Assembly (NCBI RefSeq): GCF_037969765.1
Contig: NZ_CP150207.1
Span: 2,280,001 to 2,344,000, forward strand
Source: Paenibacillus sp. FSL W8-0186
GTDB taxonomy: Bacteria > Bacillota > Bacilli > Paenibacillales > Paenibacillaceae
Reading direction: 5' to 3'
Length of the DNA: 64,000 nucleotides
In this document: in pieces, positions 46,052-54,494 of the stretch
Layout: each line of letters begins with the position of its first letter
Position numbering within the stretch: the stretch's first letter is position 1
Program-made: the position numbers and the translations under genes
The notes under the pieces: model-generated
What the model was told of the DNA's origin: nothing
Seen by the model: the letters and a program-made list of their open reading frames with translations, nothing else
Database searches by the model: none

Positions 46052-46801
46052 ATGCTCTACACGGTAAAAGAGGTGTCTTCACTGTCCAGTGTAACGGTCA
46101 AGACGCTGCATCATTATCACAAAATCGGTCTGCTCTTGCCCCGTGAAATAAGTGGAGCAGGGTACCGCTTGTATGGACAAAAAGAGTTGGAACGATTGCA
46201 GCAAATTTTGTTTTACCGCGAATTGGAGTTTCCATTGGAACAGATCAAGCAGCTTCTCGAACGAGCGCCTGAGCGCTTATCCGTTCTTAAGCGGCAGGAG
46301 GAATTGCTTCTGGCTAGACAGCACAGGCTGCAGTCAGTCATGGCAACATTGAGGCATTCCATCCATTGTATGGAGAAAGGAGAATCTATGGATAATTCAG
46401 AGTTGTTTGAAGGCTTTGACCGGGAGGAAGAATGGCGGGAAGCTTTGGAAGAGCACAATACACATTTACAGGAGAGCTATGATTTTAATCAGCTGGAATC
46501 GGCGCAGATTGATGTTCAGGGCATGAATGAGCAGGCCCGGGAAGCCAAGGCTTTTATGGACGAAATGGCCCGGAATTTACAAGCGGGCGTAGTGCATAAT
46601 AGCCCGGAAGTTGAAGAGCTGATCTGCAGCCATTTGGAATTTATGAACCGTCACGGCCATGCTGTATCGGCTCAGGATTTTGCGGGGCAGACGCGTTTTT
46701 TCCTCAGCGACTCATTCCATTTGCAGATGCTTGAGGGGCAGCAGACAGGGCTGGCGTATTATCTTGCGGCAGCGGCCGAGTCTTATGCGGCTATGAATTA
46801 A
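46052..46801 (+). CDS. MerR-family regulator with TipA-type antibiotic-binding domain
   Basis: 249 residues from ATG 46052, chosen because AAAGGAGG ends 7 nt upstream. N-terminal MerR winged helix (LYTVKEVSSLSSVTVKTLHHYHKIGLL, GYRLYGQKEL), a long coiled helix, then an alpha-helical TipAS-like C-terminal domain (WREALEEHNTHLQESY, AKAFMDEMARNL, LICSHLEFMNRHGHAVSAQDF, YLAAAAESYAA). Homologues such as Mta or TipAL sense hydrophobic or thiopeptide drugs. It should bind its own 19-bp-spacer promoter. The downstream targets are unclear; no efflux pump is next to it. Confidence 0.88.
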   Translation: MLYTVKEVSSLSSVTVKTLHHYHKIGLLLPREISGAGYRLYGQKELERLQQILFYRELEFPLEQIKQLLERAPERLSVLKRQEELLLARQHRLQSVMATLRHSIHCMEKGESMDNSELFEGFDREEEWREALEEHNTHLQESYDFNQLESAQIDVQGMNEQAREAKAFMDEMARNLQAGVVHNSPEVEELICSHLEFMNRHGHAVSAQDFAGQTRFFLSDSFHLQMLEGQQTGLAYYLAAAAESYAAMN

Positions 46802-46809
46802 AAAACAAA

Positions 46810-46846
46810 AATCCGGCCTTAGCAGACCAATTGCTAAAAGCCGGAT
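46810..46846 (-). terminator. Bidirectional terminator between MerR and M6 protease genes
   Basis: AATCCGGC/GCCGGATT stem with inner TTAGCA/TGCTAA. The better T-run (TTTTTGTTTTTT) is on the minus strand, where it would end the M6 protease transcript 14 nt past the stop. Confidence 0.75.
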
Positions 46847-46859
46847 TCTGTTATTTCAC

Positions 46860-48257
46860 TCATATTCTCTCTTCAATGATAACATCCAGCGTAATTTCCT
46901 TCGTTTCCGGGTCAAAGGCAATGTTCTTCAGCGATATACCGGATGGCTGCCCCGGAAAAGAGGTGGATAGTCTCCCATGATCCAGCAGTTCGGTATTGTT
47001 GCTGCTTCCGGGGAAAGGATCTCCCCGGTCGCCGCTATTGCGGTCATTCGGATCATTCAAGTCTTCATTCCCGTCGGCCTGGATCAAATACATGCCGGGG
47101 GCAGCGCTTTTGGTTTGATCATAATCCTCATCGATTCGCCATACTAACAGGCCTTCGCCCGGCAGTTCACCGTCGAATTTCTCCCGGATTCTGTTCTCAA
47201 GCAGAAGATACTGATTGCTGGTGTAACCCGGCCCTTTAATTTTAACCACTTTACCCTCGGCCGATGTCACCGGGAGCAGCGTCAGCCCGCTCCGGCTTTG
47301 ATGAATCTTCTCGCCTTCAATCCATCCATGCTGCAGTTTATGCAGACCTGCCGGATGAACCGGACGCATCTCCCTGCCGGCATAGGAACCGCTGGCCATC
47401 ACGTCCCACATCCCATTTCCGTCCCAGTAGTCACCGTCGGCATCATAGTTTGGATCATAGAAATCATCCCATTGGAAAGCCAGATGTCCAAGCTCATGCG
47501 CACACACCCCGAGCAGAGCTTCCTGGGGCACCATTAAGTAAGTAGCAGCGGTAAGTCCAGGAGCAACTTCTTTGGGTTTAACCATTTGCCATTTATGGGA
47601 CCAGATATGGTTACCGCTGAGCGGTGGGAGGATTTTCTCGGCTCCTCGTCCGGCATGTACGATGAATAACGCCGTAATCGTGCCATTGTCAAGGGCATCC
47701 AGTTGGGATGGAAAAGAAACACCGTGGGCCAGTGCAGCATCGACGGCATCCTCAGCGAGCTTTCTGGCGTCCCGCGGATAGTATTCCCGGTTGAGCTTAT
47801 CGGTAAGGCCTGAGTTGCCATTCGTGTAGTAGGAGTATGTCTGCGGCATCCTGAGCCAGCCGTGCACTTCACCATGGATTTGCACCAGCCCCCGGCTGAC
47901 TTCGTCATAATAATCCGCCATACTGCCGGTTGTGTGGGTATTGCGGGAGAAGAGCAGATCTTCATAGTGATCTTTAGGGAGAACTCCCGGCATATCGGAA
48001 AAATCGACGAGAAGCACCTTGACATTCAGCTCCCCGGTAACCGGTTTGCGCGGGATGTGAATCAGCTCCGCCCCTGCAGGAGGTATCCCCGTTACATGGT
48101 CATCCATTCCCGGATGGTTGTGGGCAGGGTTCTGATATCCCCGGGCAATGAGAAATTGGCTGTAAGTAAACCCGGCGGATTTCCAGTTTCTTTGATATTC
48201 GTTAACCAGATAAGCAGTGACCTCCGGAGAGGGGGGGACTTGCCGTAATTGGTTCAT
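46860..48257 (-). CDS. M6 family (immune inhibitor A-like) metalloprotease
   Basis: 465 residues. M6 zinc site in CAHELGHLAFQWDD (HExxH, then Asp) with Met-turn WDVMASGSYAG, plus LLVDFSDMPG, MADYYDEVSRG and GEGLLVWRIDEDYD elements typical of M6 peptidases. Usually these are secreted and attack host or competitor proteins. I see no signal peptide or pro-domain of normal kind: the protein starts MNQLRQVPPSPEVTAYL, so it may be non-classically exported or act inside. It lies 46 nt downstream of the PL11 lyase on the same strand, possibly sharing its transcript. Confidence 0.87.
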   Translation of the reverse strand: MNQLRQVPPSPEVTAYLVNEYQRNWKSAGFTYSQFLIARGYQNPAHNHPGMDDHVTGIPPAGAELIHIPRKPVTGELNVKVLLVDFSDMPGVLPKDHYEDLLFSRNTHTTGSMADYYDEVSRGLVQIHGEVHGWLRMPQTYSYYTNGNSGLTDKLNREYYPRDARKLAEDAVDAALAHGVSFPSQLDALDNGTITALFIVHAGRGAEKILPPLSGNHIWSHKWQMVKPKEVAPGLTAATYLMVPQEALLGVCAHELGHLAFQWDDFYDPNYDADGDYWDGNGMWDVMASGSYAGREMRPVHPAGLHKLQHGWIEGEKIHQSRSGLTLLPVTSAEGKVVKIKGPGYTSNQYLLLENRIREKFDGELPGEGLLVWRIDEDYDQTKSAAPGMYLIQADGNEDLNDPNDRNSGDRGDPFPGSSNNTELLDHGRLSTSFPGQPSGISLKNIAFDPETKEITLDVIIEERI

Positions 48258-48303
48258 GATGATTCTCCTTTCTATGGTTTAGAATGGATCAATCAACATT
48301 AAA

Positions 48304-50190
48304 TTAATTACCTGTCAGAAAAATATTCGGCTTCGGTGGCGCGCCCATTCCGTCTCCGAGATAGAATCCCGTGTGGGGAGGCTGGTTGTAGGCAACGTTC
48401 TGCCAGGCCACGCTCAGCCGGTAAACGGGATCATGCATTAAAGTATAGATGCGGTGGGAAGTCACGTCAGTGGTCGTATAAATGCGCAGCGCGGTGTTGT
48501 CGGCAGTACGCCAGATCGCTTCCTCCCGCCAGTCGCCTAGAATGTCCGCCTGAAGGCTCGGGTTGCCTTTGGTCGAGTTGTTCGAGGCCGTCCCTGTAGC
48601 CGTCAGTAGACGATTCGTTGTGCTCTGGCTGTAATTCCACTTGTCGATTTTGCCTGTGCCGCCAGTATGATCAAGCAGCTCGCGCAGCAAATCGCCGTCC
48701 CACCAGATGGCGAAGTTCGTAGAGTTCGGCGTGGCGTCGCTGATTTTCGCGCCTTTCACGGAGTAAAGGCCGATGCCGGAAGCCCACAGCTCCGTCCCTT
48801 TCGTCCGGGGGTCGATGTCAGCCGCAAGTCCCCGGCCTGTATCCGCTCCGGTACGGATGCCCCAATAAATTTGGCCCGTGGCCGCATTATGGATTTCCGC
48901 CCCGTATGCTGCGCTGGTTGACTCGTGAACGCCGAATACTTCAAGCCCGGCGCGATCGGGATCCAAATCGCTTACATGCAGCGCGTCGCCATGACCGAGG
49001 CCTGTCGTATACAGCCCTTTGCCGTTGTCGTCAATGACGGCTGAGCCATAAATGATCTCGTCTTTGCCGTCGTTATCGACATCGGCGACGCTAAGGCTGT
49101 GATTGCCTTGCCCGGCATATGCGCTGTTGCCGGATGTGTTGGAATCGAATGTCCATAGCTTAGTCAGCTTCCCGTCCCGCCAATTGTAGGCAACGAGCAC
49201 GGATCTCGTATAGTAGCCACGAGCCATCACGAAGCTAGGACGCTGCCCGTCCAAATATGCGACCCCGGCCAGAAAACGGTCCACACGGTTGCCGTAGCTG
49301 TCTCCCCAGTCGGAGACATTGCCTCTCGCGGGCTCATAATTGACGGTCGTTAGAGCCTCGCCGTTGCTTCCTCTAAATACCGTCAAATATTCAGGGCCGG
49401 AGAGCATATACCCGCTAGAGTTGCGATAATCGGCGCTGGCGCTGCCAATCGTCCTGCCGACGCCGTCTACGGTTCCATCGGCCGTTTTAAAGACGACCTC
49501 TGCTTTGCCGTCCCCGTCGAGATCATAGACGAGAAACTGCGTATAGTGCGCGCCGGCCCGAATGTTCTTACCTAGGTTGATGCGCCACAGCCGGGTACCG
49601 TCCAGGCGATAGGCATCGATGATTACCGGGCCGGTATAGCCGGACTGGGAATTGTCTTTGGAGTTGGAAGGATCCCATTTAAGTACAATTTCATAGGTTC
49701 CGTCCCCATCCAGGTCTCCTACGCTCGCGTCATTGGCACTGTAGGTATAGGCAACCCCGTCTGGCGTCGTACCGCCGGGAGGCTGCTGAATCGGAACGGA
49801 TAGATAGTTCTGTCCCCAGACCGCCGCCGTCTCGGATGCCGCCTGCTCCTGCCCGTTCAGCACCGCTCTTACTGTATAGGTCGAACTTGTTGTCCCTTGC
49901 GGGTCAATGTAATTGGTGCTGTTTGTAATGGGGCTGGCATTGACCTTAGTGCTTCCCCGGTATAGATTGAACGCGATATTGTCCGGCTCGGTGCCGAACA
50001 AGCGCCAGCTAATGAATACTCCATTGCTCACTTTGACAGCGACAACGCTGCGTTTGAGCGACTCCATTTGTCTGGCCGATGCCGCATAAGAGGTGGAACT
50101 TCCTCCGAAGGTGAACAAAGGCAGTGATAACAAAAGGACAAGAAAGCATTGCATTGCTTTTCCTACGTTGGCTCTCGTAGAATAGTTCAT
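48304..50190 (-). CDS. Secreted rhamnogalacturonan lyase (PL11, YesW-like)
   Basis: 628 residues, close to B. subtilis YesW (~620). Signal peptide ~1-36 (CFLVLLLSLPLFTFGGSSTSYAA). The whole mature chain is one PL11 domain: WRLFGTEPDNIAFNLYRGS, calcium-loop repeats DLDGDGTYEIVLKWDPSN and [58 protein letters not shown]. It cleaves RG-I of pectin by beta-elimination. The domain is a paralogue of residues ~867-1470 of the enzyme at 15427-20457, without the esterase and binding modules. GGGAGG precedes the start. Confidence 0.93.
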   Translation of the reverse strand: MNYSTRANVGKAMQCFLVLLLSLPLFTFGGSSTSYAASARQMESLKRSVVAVKVSNGVFISWRLFGTEPDNIAFNLYRGSTKVNASPITNSTNYIDPQGTTSSTYTVRAVLNGQEQAASETAAVWGQNYLSVPIQQPPGGTTPDGVAYTYSANDASVGDLDGDGTYEIVLKWDPSNSKDNSQSGYTGPVIIDAYRLDGTRLWRINLGKNIRAGAHYTQFLVYDLDGDGKAEVVFKTADGTVDGVGRTIGSASADYRNSSGYMLSGPEYLTVFRGSNGEALTTVNYEPARGNVSDWGDSYGNRVDRFLAGVAYLDGQRPSFVMARGYYTRSVLVAYNWRDGKLTKLWTFDSNTSGNSAYAGQGNHSLSVADVDNDGKDEIIYGSAVIDDNGKGLYTTGLGHGDALHVSDLDPDRAGLEVFGVHESTSAAYGAEIHNAATGQIYWGIRTGADTGRGLAADIDPRTKGTELWASGIGLYSVKGAKISDATPNSTNFAIWWDGDLLRELLDHTGGTGKIDKWNYSQSTTNRLLTATGTASNNSTKGNPSLQADILGDWREEAIWRTADNTALRIYTTTDVTSHRIYTLMHDPVYRLSVAWQNVAYNQPPHTGFYLGDGMGAPPKPNIFLTGN

Positions 50191-50633
50191 GTTGCATACC
50201 TCCCTCTTTTTAATTAAAAAGATTTTTATTACTAAAAAAGAAAGGGCTTACATAATGCAATAATAAACAAAATTTACAATATTTACAATAGTCTTGATGG
50301 TAAAATTATAAATAATTAAGAATATAAATACTGTTTATGGAAAATGTAAAATAAAATGTTTGATATACATAAGAGGATTGGGGATAGAAGGTGGGGCATA
50401 CAAATAGAACATGTTAAGCATTACCATTGCTTAGTTTCGTGTTTGCCCGGGTATGGGCGAGCATCCGGCTTTCTTTGTCGATATCCGGCAGTGCGGGCTC
50501 ATCGCGGAAATGAGCCATTGACCCAAGGCAAGGCTGTTACTTCTTGCCGGAGAATGATAAAAAAATTGGTGCAGGATCAGGCAGGCGTGCTATATTGTAA
50601 TTAAAATCTTTTTACGAGAAAGGATCTGCACGA

Positions 50634-51317
50634 ATGAAACTGATCTACACAGGCAAGACCAAAGACGTATATGCTCTCGAAGATGGCAACTATTTGCTGA
50701 AATTCAAAGATGACGTGACCGGGGAGAACGGCGTATTTGATCCAGGCGCCAACACGGTTGGGCTAACGATGGAGGGTGCAGGCAAAGCCGGACTCCGTTT
50801 GACGAAGTATTTCTTTGAAATATTAAAGGAAAAAGAGATTCCTACGCACTATATAGATGCTGATATCAACAACGCGACGATGACGGTAAAACCGGCCACC
50901 GTATTCGGTAAAGGCCTGGAGGTCATTTGCCGTTATAGAGCGGTGGGAAGCTTTCTGCGCCGTTATGGCATGTATGCAGAGGAAGGTCAAGCCCTGGACG
51001 CTTTCGTGGAAGTGACCATTAAAGACGACGAGCGCCAAGACCCGCCGATTTCGGAGGATGCGCTGGACATGCTGGGGATTTTATCCTCCGCTGAGTACAA
51101 GGTGCTTAAAGAGCTGACGCAAACGATAGGCCATGTCGTTAAAGACGAGCTTGCAAAGAAGGGCGTTGAGCTGTACGACATCAAATTTGAGTTCGGCCGG
51201 GTAGACGATGGCGCACAAATCGTTCTGATCGACGAAATTTCCGGCGGCAATATGCGCGTTTACAAGGATGGCCAATATGTAGAACCGCTGGAATTGGAGA
51301 AGCTGATCGTCGGCTAA
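50634..51317 (+). CDS. purC: SAICAR synthetase-like protein PurC
   Basis: 227 residues. Full SAICAR synthetase pattern: YTGKTKDVYALEDGNYLLKFKDDVTG, ICRYRAVGSFLRRYG, the KFEFGRVDDGAQIVLIDEISGGNMR signature. The enzyme joins CAIR and aspartate with ATP in purine synthesis. It stands alone instead of within a pur operon, and its sequence has a VFDPGANTVGLTMEGAG segment where canonical PurC often reads differently; it may be a second copy. No PurR box or purine riboswitch was recognised upstream. The gap 50191-50633 contains AT-rich sequence and no other convincing gene. Confidence 0.88.
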   Translation: MKLIYTGKTKDVYALEDGNYLLKFKDDVTGENGVFDPGANTVGLTMEGAGKAGLRLTKYFFEILKEKEIPTHYIDADINNATMTVKPATVFGKGLEVICRYRAVGSFLRRYGMYAEEGQALDAFVEVTIKDDERQDPPISEDALDMLGILSSAEYKVLKELTQTIGHVVKDELAKKGVELYDIKFEFGRVDDGAQIVLIDEISGGNMRVYKDGQYVEPLELEKLIVG

Positions 51318-51357
51318 GCGATTTGCCGTAAAGCCTTTCAGAATGAAGCGGTTCTGA

Positions 51358-51431
51358 TGTATAATTATGGAAGAGAGTTGCAGAGCACAGACCCAGCCCC
51401 AAAATGACGATTTTGGCCTGGGTCATTTTTT
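51358..51431 (+). promoter_or_regulatory. Promoter-hairpin unit D (candidate attenuator)
   Basis: TGTATAAT (51358-51365) then TATGGAAG; the hairpin GACCCAG/CTGGGTC (51390-51424) with inner CCAAAAT/ATTTTGG ends in a run of seven T. It terminates purC and lies 26 nt before the next start, as an attenuator would. Confidence 0.65.
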
Positions 51432-51449
51432 TATATGGAGACGTGAGGA

Positions 51450-51974
51450 ATGAAGGTTTATTATTACAAGCTCCCGGTGCTGAAAATGTCGGCGGCTTGC
51501 GTAGAGCTGATAGACGATAACGGCAGTCCTTGCGGCCGTATGACAAGGACGTTCAAGCATCTTCCCAGCAAGGCCATATGCTGGATCATAGATAGCTGGG
51601 AATTAAGCTTCAGGGCTGAAGCCGAGCAGTGCGCCATCGAGCTGTTGGATAGGAGCAGATGGTTCGAAAGGAACAAATGGAGCATTTCCTGCAAAGAAGG
51701 AGATGAAGAGCAGCGTTTTTCGCTCAAGGACAGAACTATGATAAGAACGAACCCGCGGTTTGAATTTACGTATAATGGTCAGCCGTATGAAGTAGTCCAA
51801 GCTTTTTTGGACAAGAGAACCAGAATCATTAACCTAACGCAGAACAAGGTAAGCGCTGAAATGGAGAGACATTCTATCGGCAGGGTATTCCAAAGGAAGA
51901 TTACGATGTACGATGAGGAGTTAAATCCTTTGCTGGCAGCATGCATTGACCGTTTGATCAGAACACTTAACTGA
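51450..51974 (+). CDS. Hypothetical protein, possibly tubby C-terminal-like
   Basis: 174 residues, ATG 51450 with GTGAGGA site. Mostly beta pattern: KVYYYKLPVLKMSAACVELID, KAICWIIDSWELSFRAEAEQ, RFEFTYNGQPYEVVQAFLDK and RVFQRKITMYDEELNPLLAACIDRLIR. This order of strands ending in one helix is reminiscent of the LURP1/tubby-C-like scaffold found in Firmicute proteins, but I cannot confirm it. No membrane segment. Directly downstream of promoter-hairpin unit D. Confidence 0.6.
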   Translation: MKVYYYKLPVLKMSAACVELIDDNGSPCGRMTRTFKHLPSKAICWIIDSWELSFRAEAEQCAIELLDRSRWFERNKWSISCKEGDEEQRFSLKDRTMIRTNPRFEFTYNGQPYEVVQAFLDKRTRIINLTQNKVSAEMERHSIGRVFQRKITMYDEELNPLLAACIDRLIRTLN

Positions 51975-52013
51975 TCGCAACAACATGAATTTTTCGGGGA
52001 AGGAGTGATGATA

Positions 52014-52400
52014 GTGAGTTCTTCAGACAATAGGAGTACGATCCGGCATCTCAGCCCTGTGTTGTTTGTAGCCGATCGCCAGAAGACACTTGAGTACTAT
52101 AGCTCGATTGGCTTCTACTGCGATTTTGGCCTGGGTTTCGTCGAACGGGACGGGCTGGAAATTATTTTTCATGAAACAGAAAACAAAGATCGAATCACCC
52201 CGAATTACCCTCATCACCGGGAAGATGCGTTGGATATTTTCGCCATGGTTTACGGCGTGGAAGAGCTCTATCATGAGCTGGCCGAAAAAGGAGCCAAACT
52301 GCATAAACTGCTGGAGGTCAATGAGTTTGGCATGAAGGAGTTTTCCATTATGGACCCGGACGGCTACACGATCGGATTCGGAGAGTCAATCCAGGATTAG
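52014..52400 (+). CDS. VOC family protein (glyoxalase-like)
   Basis: 128 residues from GTG 52014, 8 nt after AAGGAG; GTG 52005 and ATG 52008 lie too close to that site. One VOC domain: LSPVLFVADRQKTLEYYSSIGFYCDF, LEIIFHET, and ending FSIMDPDGYTIGFGE with the metal-ligand Glu. The HHREDALDIFAMVYGVEELYHEL segment is typical of bleomycin-resistance-type members. Substrate unknown. It overlaps the end of the convergent YHYH protein gene by 4 nt. Confidence 0.85.
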   Translation: MSSSDNRSTIRHLSPVLFVADRQKTLEYYSSIGFYCDFGLGFVERDGLEIIFHETENKDRITPNYPHHREDALDIFAMVYGVEELYHELAEKGAKLHKLLEVNEFGMKEFSIMDPDGYTIGFGESIQD

Positions 52401-53035
52401 GGTGTCGTAATGGTTATCGTGCTTGATTGCGAATCCCACTCCACAACAGCGTCGAAGGATTCGGCGGCAAAGCGGGCAGGCACCATCGTATACCCGTTAA
52501 TGACAATCGGCTTGGCCTGTAAAGTAAGCGCCTTGTCCTGCTTTCGGGCGGCCGTGCTGTCCACGGTCAATTCAACCGTTGTATCGCCCTTGTAGGCTGT
52601 GATTTTTTTCGTAGACTGATCCCATTCCAAGGTGGCGCCGAGGGCATCGAACATGTTTTTCAGCGGGATCAGTACCGTTCCGTTAACGGTGACGGCCTTT
52701 TGATCCAGAGGTACAATGCTGCCATTCACGATCAATGTAATGTCTACCGTGGTATATCCCTTGTTAGGGGTGGCTTTTTTACTATTTGTGCTGCTTTTGG
52801 TAGAAGTGCTCTTCGTGGTTGAGGTACTGGATGATTTGGTGGATGTTGATTTCGAGCCTGAATTCGTCGTGCCGGAATTGTGATAATGGTAGCCGGTGCA
52901 AAGGCCCTTCTGCTTCGATTTCTCAGAGCAGTTATGTCCGCCGTTGGCGTCTGTTCTGCCAGAATGGGCGAGAGCCGCCGTCTGAACCGATAACAGTAAA
53001 GCTAGACTGACAACAAGAGCGACAATTTTTTTCAT
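52397..53035 (-). CDS. Secreted YHYH-domain protein with copper-amine-oxidase N-terminal-like domain
   Basis: 212 residues from the in-frame ATG encoding MKKIVALVV; the longer reading (53068) puts polar residues before the signal peptide. Signal ~1-23. A short YHYH domain (LAHSGRTDANGGHNCSEKS, CTGYHYHNSG) follows, then a Ser/Thr/Lys stalk of about 40 residues, then a copper-amine-oxidase N-terminal-like fold (INGSIVPLDQKAVTVNGTVLIPLKNMFDALGA, TMVPARFAAESFDAVVEWD). Such stalk proteins are usual Paenibacillus surface proteins. Function unknown; wall or peptidoglycan binding is plausible. Confidence 0.85.
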   Translation of the reverse strand: MKKIVALVVSLALLLSVQTAALAHSGRTDANGGHNCSEKSKQKGLCTGYHYHNSGTTNSGSKSTSTKSSSTSTTKSTSTKSSTNSKKATPNKGYTTVDITLIVNGSIVPLDQKAVTVNGTVLIPLKNMFDALGATLEWDQSTKKITAYKGDTTVELTVDSTAARKQDKALTLQAKPIVINGYTMVPARFAAESFDAVVEWDSQSSTITITTP

Positions 53036-53179
53036 CGTACAGCCTCCTTGCAAATTATAAATGATCATAGTAGATACATACTTAAGTATTATATCGGTTC
53101 AAAGCCTCGGAATGATTATAAAATGACAAGGAATGGAACGACCATATTGACTCCATCAGGAAAGCGGGGAATGTTTGTT

Positions 53180-53632
53180 ATGAACTCTATTGAGCAAAGA
53201 TTGGAAGCAATGAATATTACGTTGCCAGCCGCCAGTGATCCAGCTGCGAAGTATGCAAATTACGTCATTGTCAATGGATTGATGTTTGTTTCCGGCAAAG
53301 GGCCGAGAGGCAACCCGAAAGGCAAGCTGGGAGTCGATTATACGACGGAGGAGGGGTACGAGTTCGCCAGGCAAACTGGTATCGAAGTGCTGGCTGTCTT
53401 GAAATCGGCTCTGGGAACATTGGACAAGGTGAAAAGAGCGGTCAAGGTGCAGGGCTTCGTAAATGCGGACCCCGACTTTGAAGAGCATCACAAAGTATTG
53501 AACGGATTCTCCGATTTGTTCATGGAAGTATTCGAGGAAAGGGGAAGCCACGCAAGGTCGGTATTCGGGGCGGTTTCGGTAAGAGACAATTTGCCGATTA
53601 TCGTGGACTCCATCTTTGAAGTAGTGGAGTAG
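53180..53632 (+). CDS. RidA family (YjgF/UK114) protein
   Basis: 150 residues from ATG 53180 (GGGGA 9 nt upstream); an in-frame ATG at 53171 and an N-terminal extension from 53048 are less likely. RidA core: YVIVNGLMFVSGKGPRGN, EGYEFARQTGIEVLAVLKSALGTLDKVKRAVKVQGFVN, NGFSDLFMEVFEERGSHARSVFGAVSVRDNLPIIVD. The catalytic Arg in ARSVFG is present. The family deaminates reactive enamines and imines from amino-acid metabolism; some members act in other pathways. Monocistronic, with own terminator. Confidence 0.88.
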   Translation: MNSIEQRLEAMNITLPAASDPAAKYANYVIVNGLMFVSGKGPRGNPKGKLGVDYTTEEGYEFARQTGIEVLAVLKSALGTLDKVKRAVKVQGFVNADPDFEEHHKVLNGFSDLFMEVFEERGSHARSVFGAVSVRDNLPIIVDSIFEVVE

Positions 53633-53648
53633 AAGCGGCAGAGGATAA

Positions 53649-53690
53649 TAACCCAGCGGTTCTGACAGGACCGTTTGGGTTATTTTTTTT
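53649..53690 (+). terminator. Intrinsic terminator after the RidA gene
   Basis: TAACCCA/TGGGTTA outer stem, inner GCGGTTCT/GGACCGT pairing, eight T. Confidence 0.88.
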
Positions 53691-53788
53691 GGTTTGTTCG
53701 CGAAGGAATTCAGGGGATTTTGCATGACAATGACAGAAGTGTTTTAATAGGAAGGATAATGGTTTGAACAAGCTTTAGGGAGGATCAA

Positions 53789-54493
53789 ATGGATTTGGAC
53801 AACCGCAATCACGTGCTTATTGTGGAAGATGATGATCATATACGGCGATTTATCGCCATCAATTTGGAGGGCAGCGGGTTCGAAGTTTACGAAGCGGCGG
53901 AGGGAGAGACGGCGCTCAAGAGCTTTGAGGCGCACCGGCCTGATGTAGTTGTGCTCGATATTATGCTCCCGGATTTCGACGGGTTTGAAGTTTGCGAGAG
54001 GTTGAGAGAAATAGATTCTGAAGTCGTGATCGTATTTTTGACCGCCCGCGGGCAGGATTTGGATAAAATCAAGGGACTTGAACTTGGGGCCGACGATTAT
54101 ATCGTCAAGCCGTTTAATCCGCTGGAGCTGACGGCCAGAATTCGTACGGTGCTGCGGCGTACCCGTAAGCAGCGCGAGTCGCACCACGCTGTTCTTAACG
54201 CCGGGGGCATCCGCCTTGATTTGACCTCGAACAAGCTCTATAAGCAGGATGAAGTTATTGAAGTGACTCCCAAGGAATTTCTGATGGTAAAGGCGTTTAT
54301 GGAGAACCCGGACATGGCTCTATCGAGAAATGAGCTGCTGAATCTAGTATGGGGAGAAGATTTTATCGGCGATACGAAGACGGTCGATGTTCACGTACGG
54401 AAGCTGCGGGAGAAGCTGGAGAAGGACAGCTCCAAGCCCGAACTGATTGAGACCGTCTGGGGCGTCGGTTATCGCTGGAGGAAGGAAGATTGA
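53789..54493 (+). CDS. OmpR-family response regulator
   Basis: 234 residues, GGGAGG before ATG 53789. Receiver ~8-120: LIVEDDDHIRRFI, phosphoacceptor Asp57 in VVVLDIMLPDFDGFE, LTARGQDLDKIKGL, and VKPFNP Lys. Winged helix ~135-232 (EVTPKEFLMVKAFMEN, VDVHVRKLREKLEKD, ETVWGVGYRWRKED). Its gene overlaps the start region of the kinase. Downstream comes a lipoprotein whose promoter carries the TTAACT direct-repeat element, a candidate binding site. Confidence 0.92.
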   Translation: MDLDNRNHVLIVEDDDHIRRFIAINLEGSGFEVYEAAEGETALKSFEAHRPDVVVLDIMLPDFDGFEVCERLREIDSEVVIVFLTARGQDLDKIKGLELGADDYIVKPFNPLELTARIRTVLRRTRKQRESHHAVLNAGGIRLDLTSNKLYKQDEVIEVTPKEFLMVKAFMENPDMALSRNELLNLVWGEDFIGDTKTVDVHVRKLREKLEKDSSKPELIETVWGVGYRWRKED

Positions 54494-54494
54494 T

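Noticed and set aside
50356..50604. An 82-codon frame in the gap before purC
   Set aside because: No ribosome site, Cys/Arg/His-rich mixture without pattern, and it ends within the expected purC promoter. I see no other gene in this gap.
50191..50633. Purine riboswitch or PurR box before purC
   Set aside because: I looked for the conserved purine aptamer core and for CGAA-type PurR boxes and found neither.
51358..51431. T-box or amino-acid leader at the promoter-hairpin units
   Set aside because: The units are only ~60-75 nt and lack the T-box 14-nt sequence, specifier loop and any leader peptide with repeated codons.
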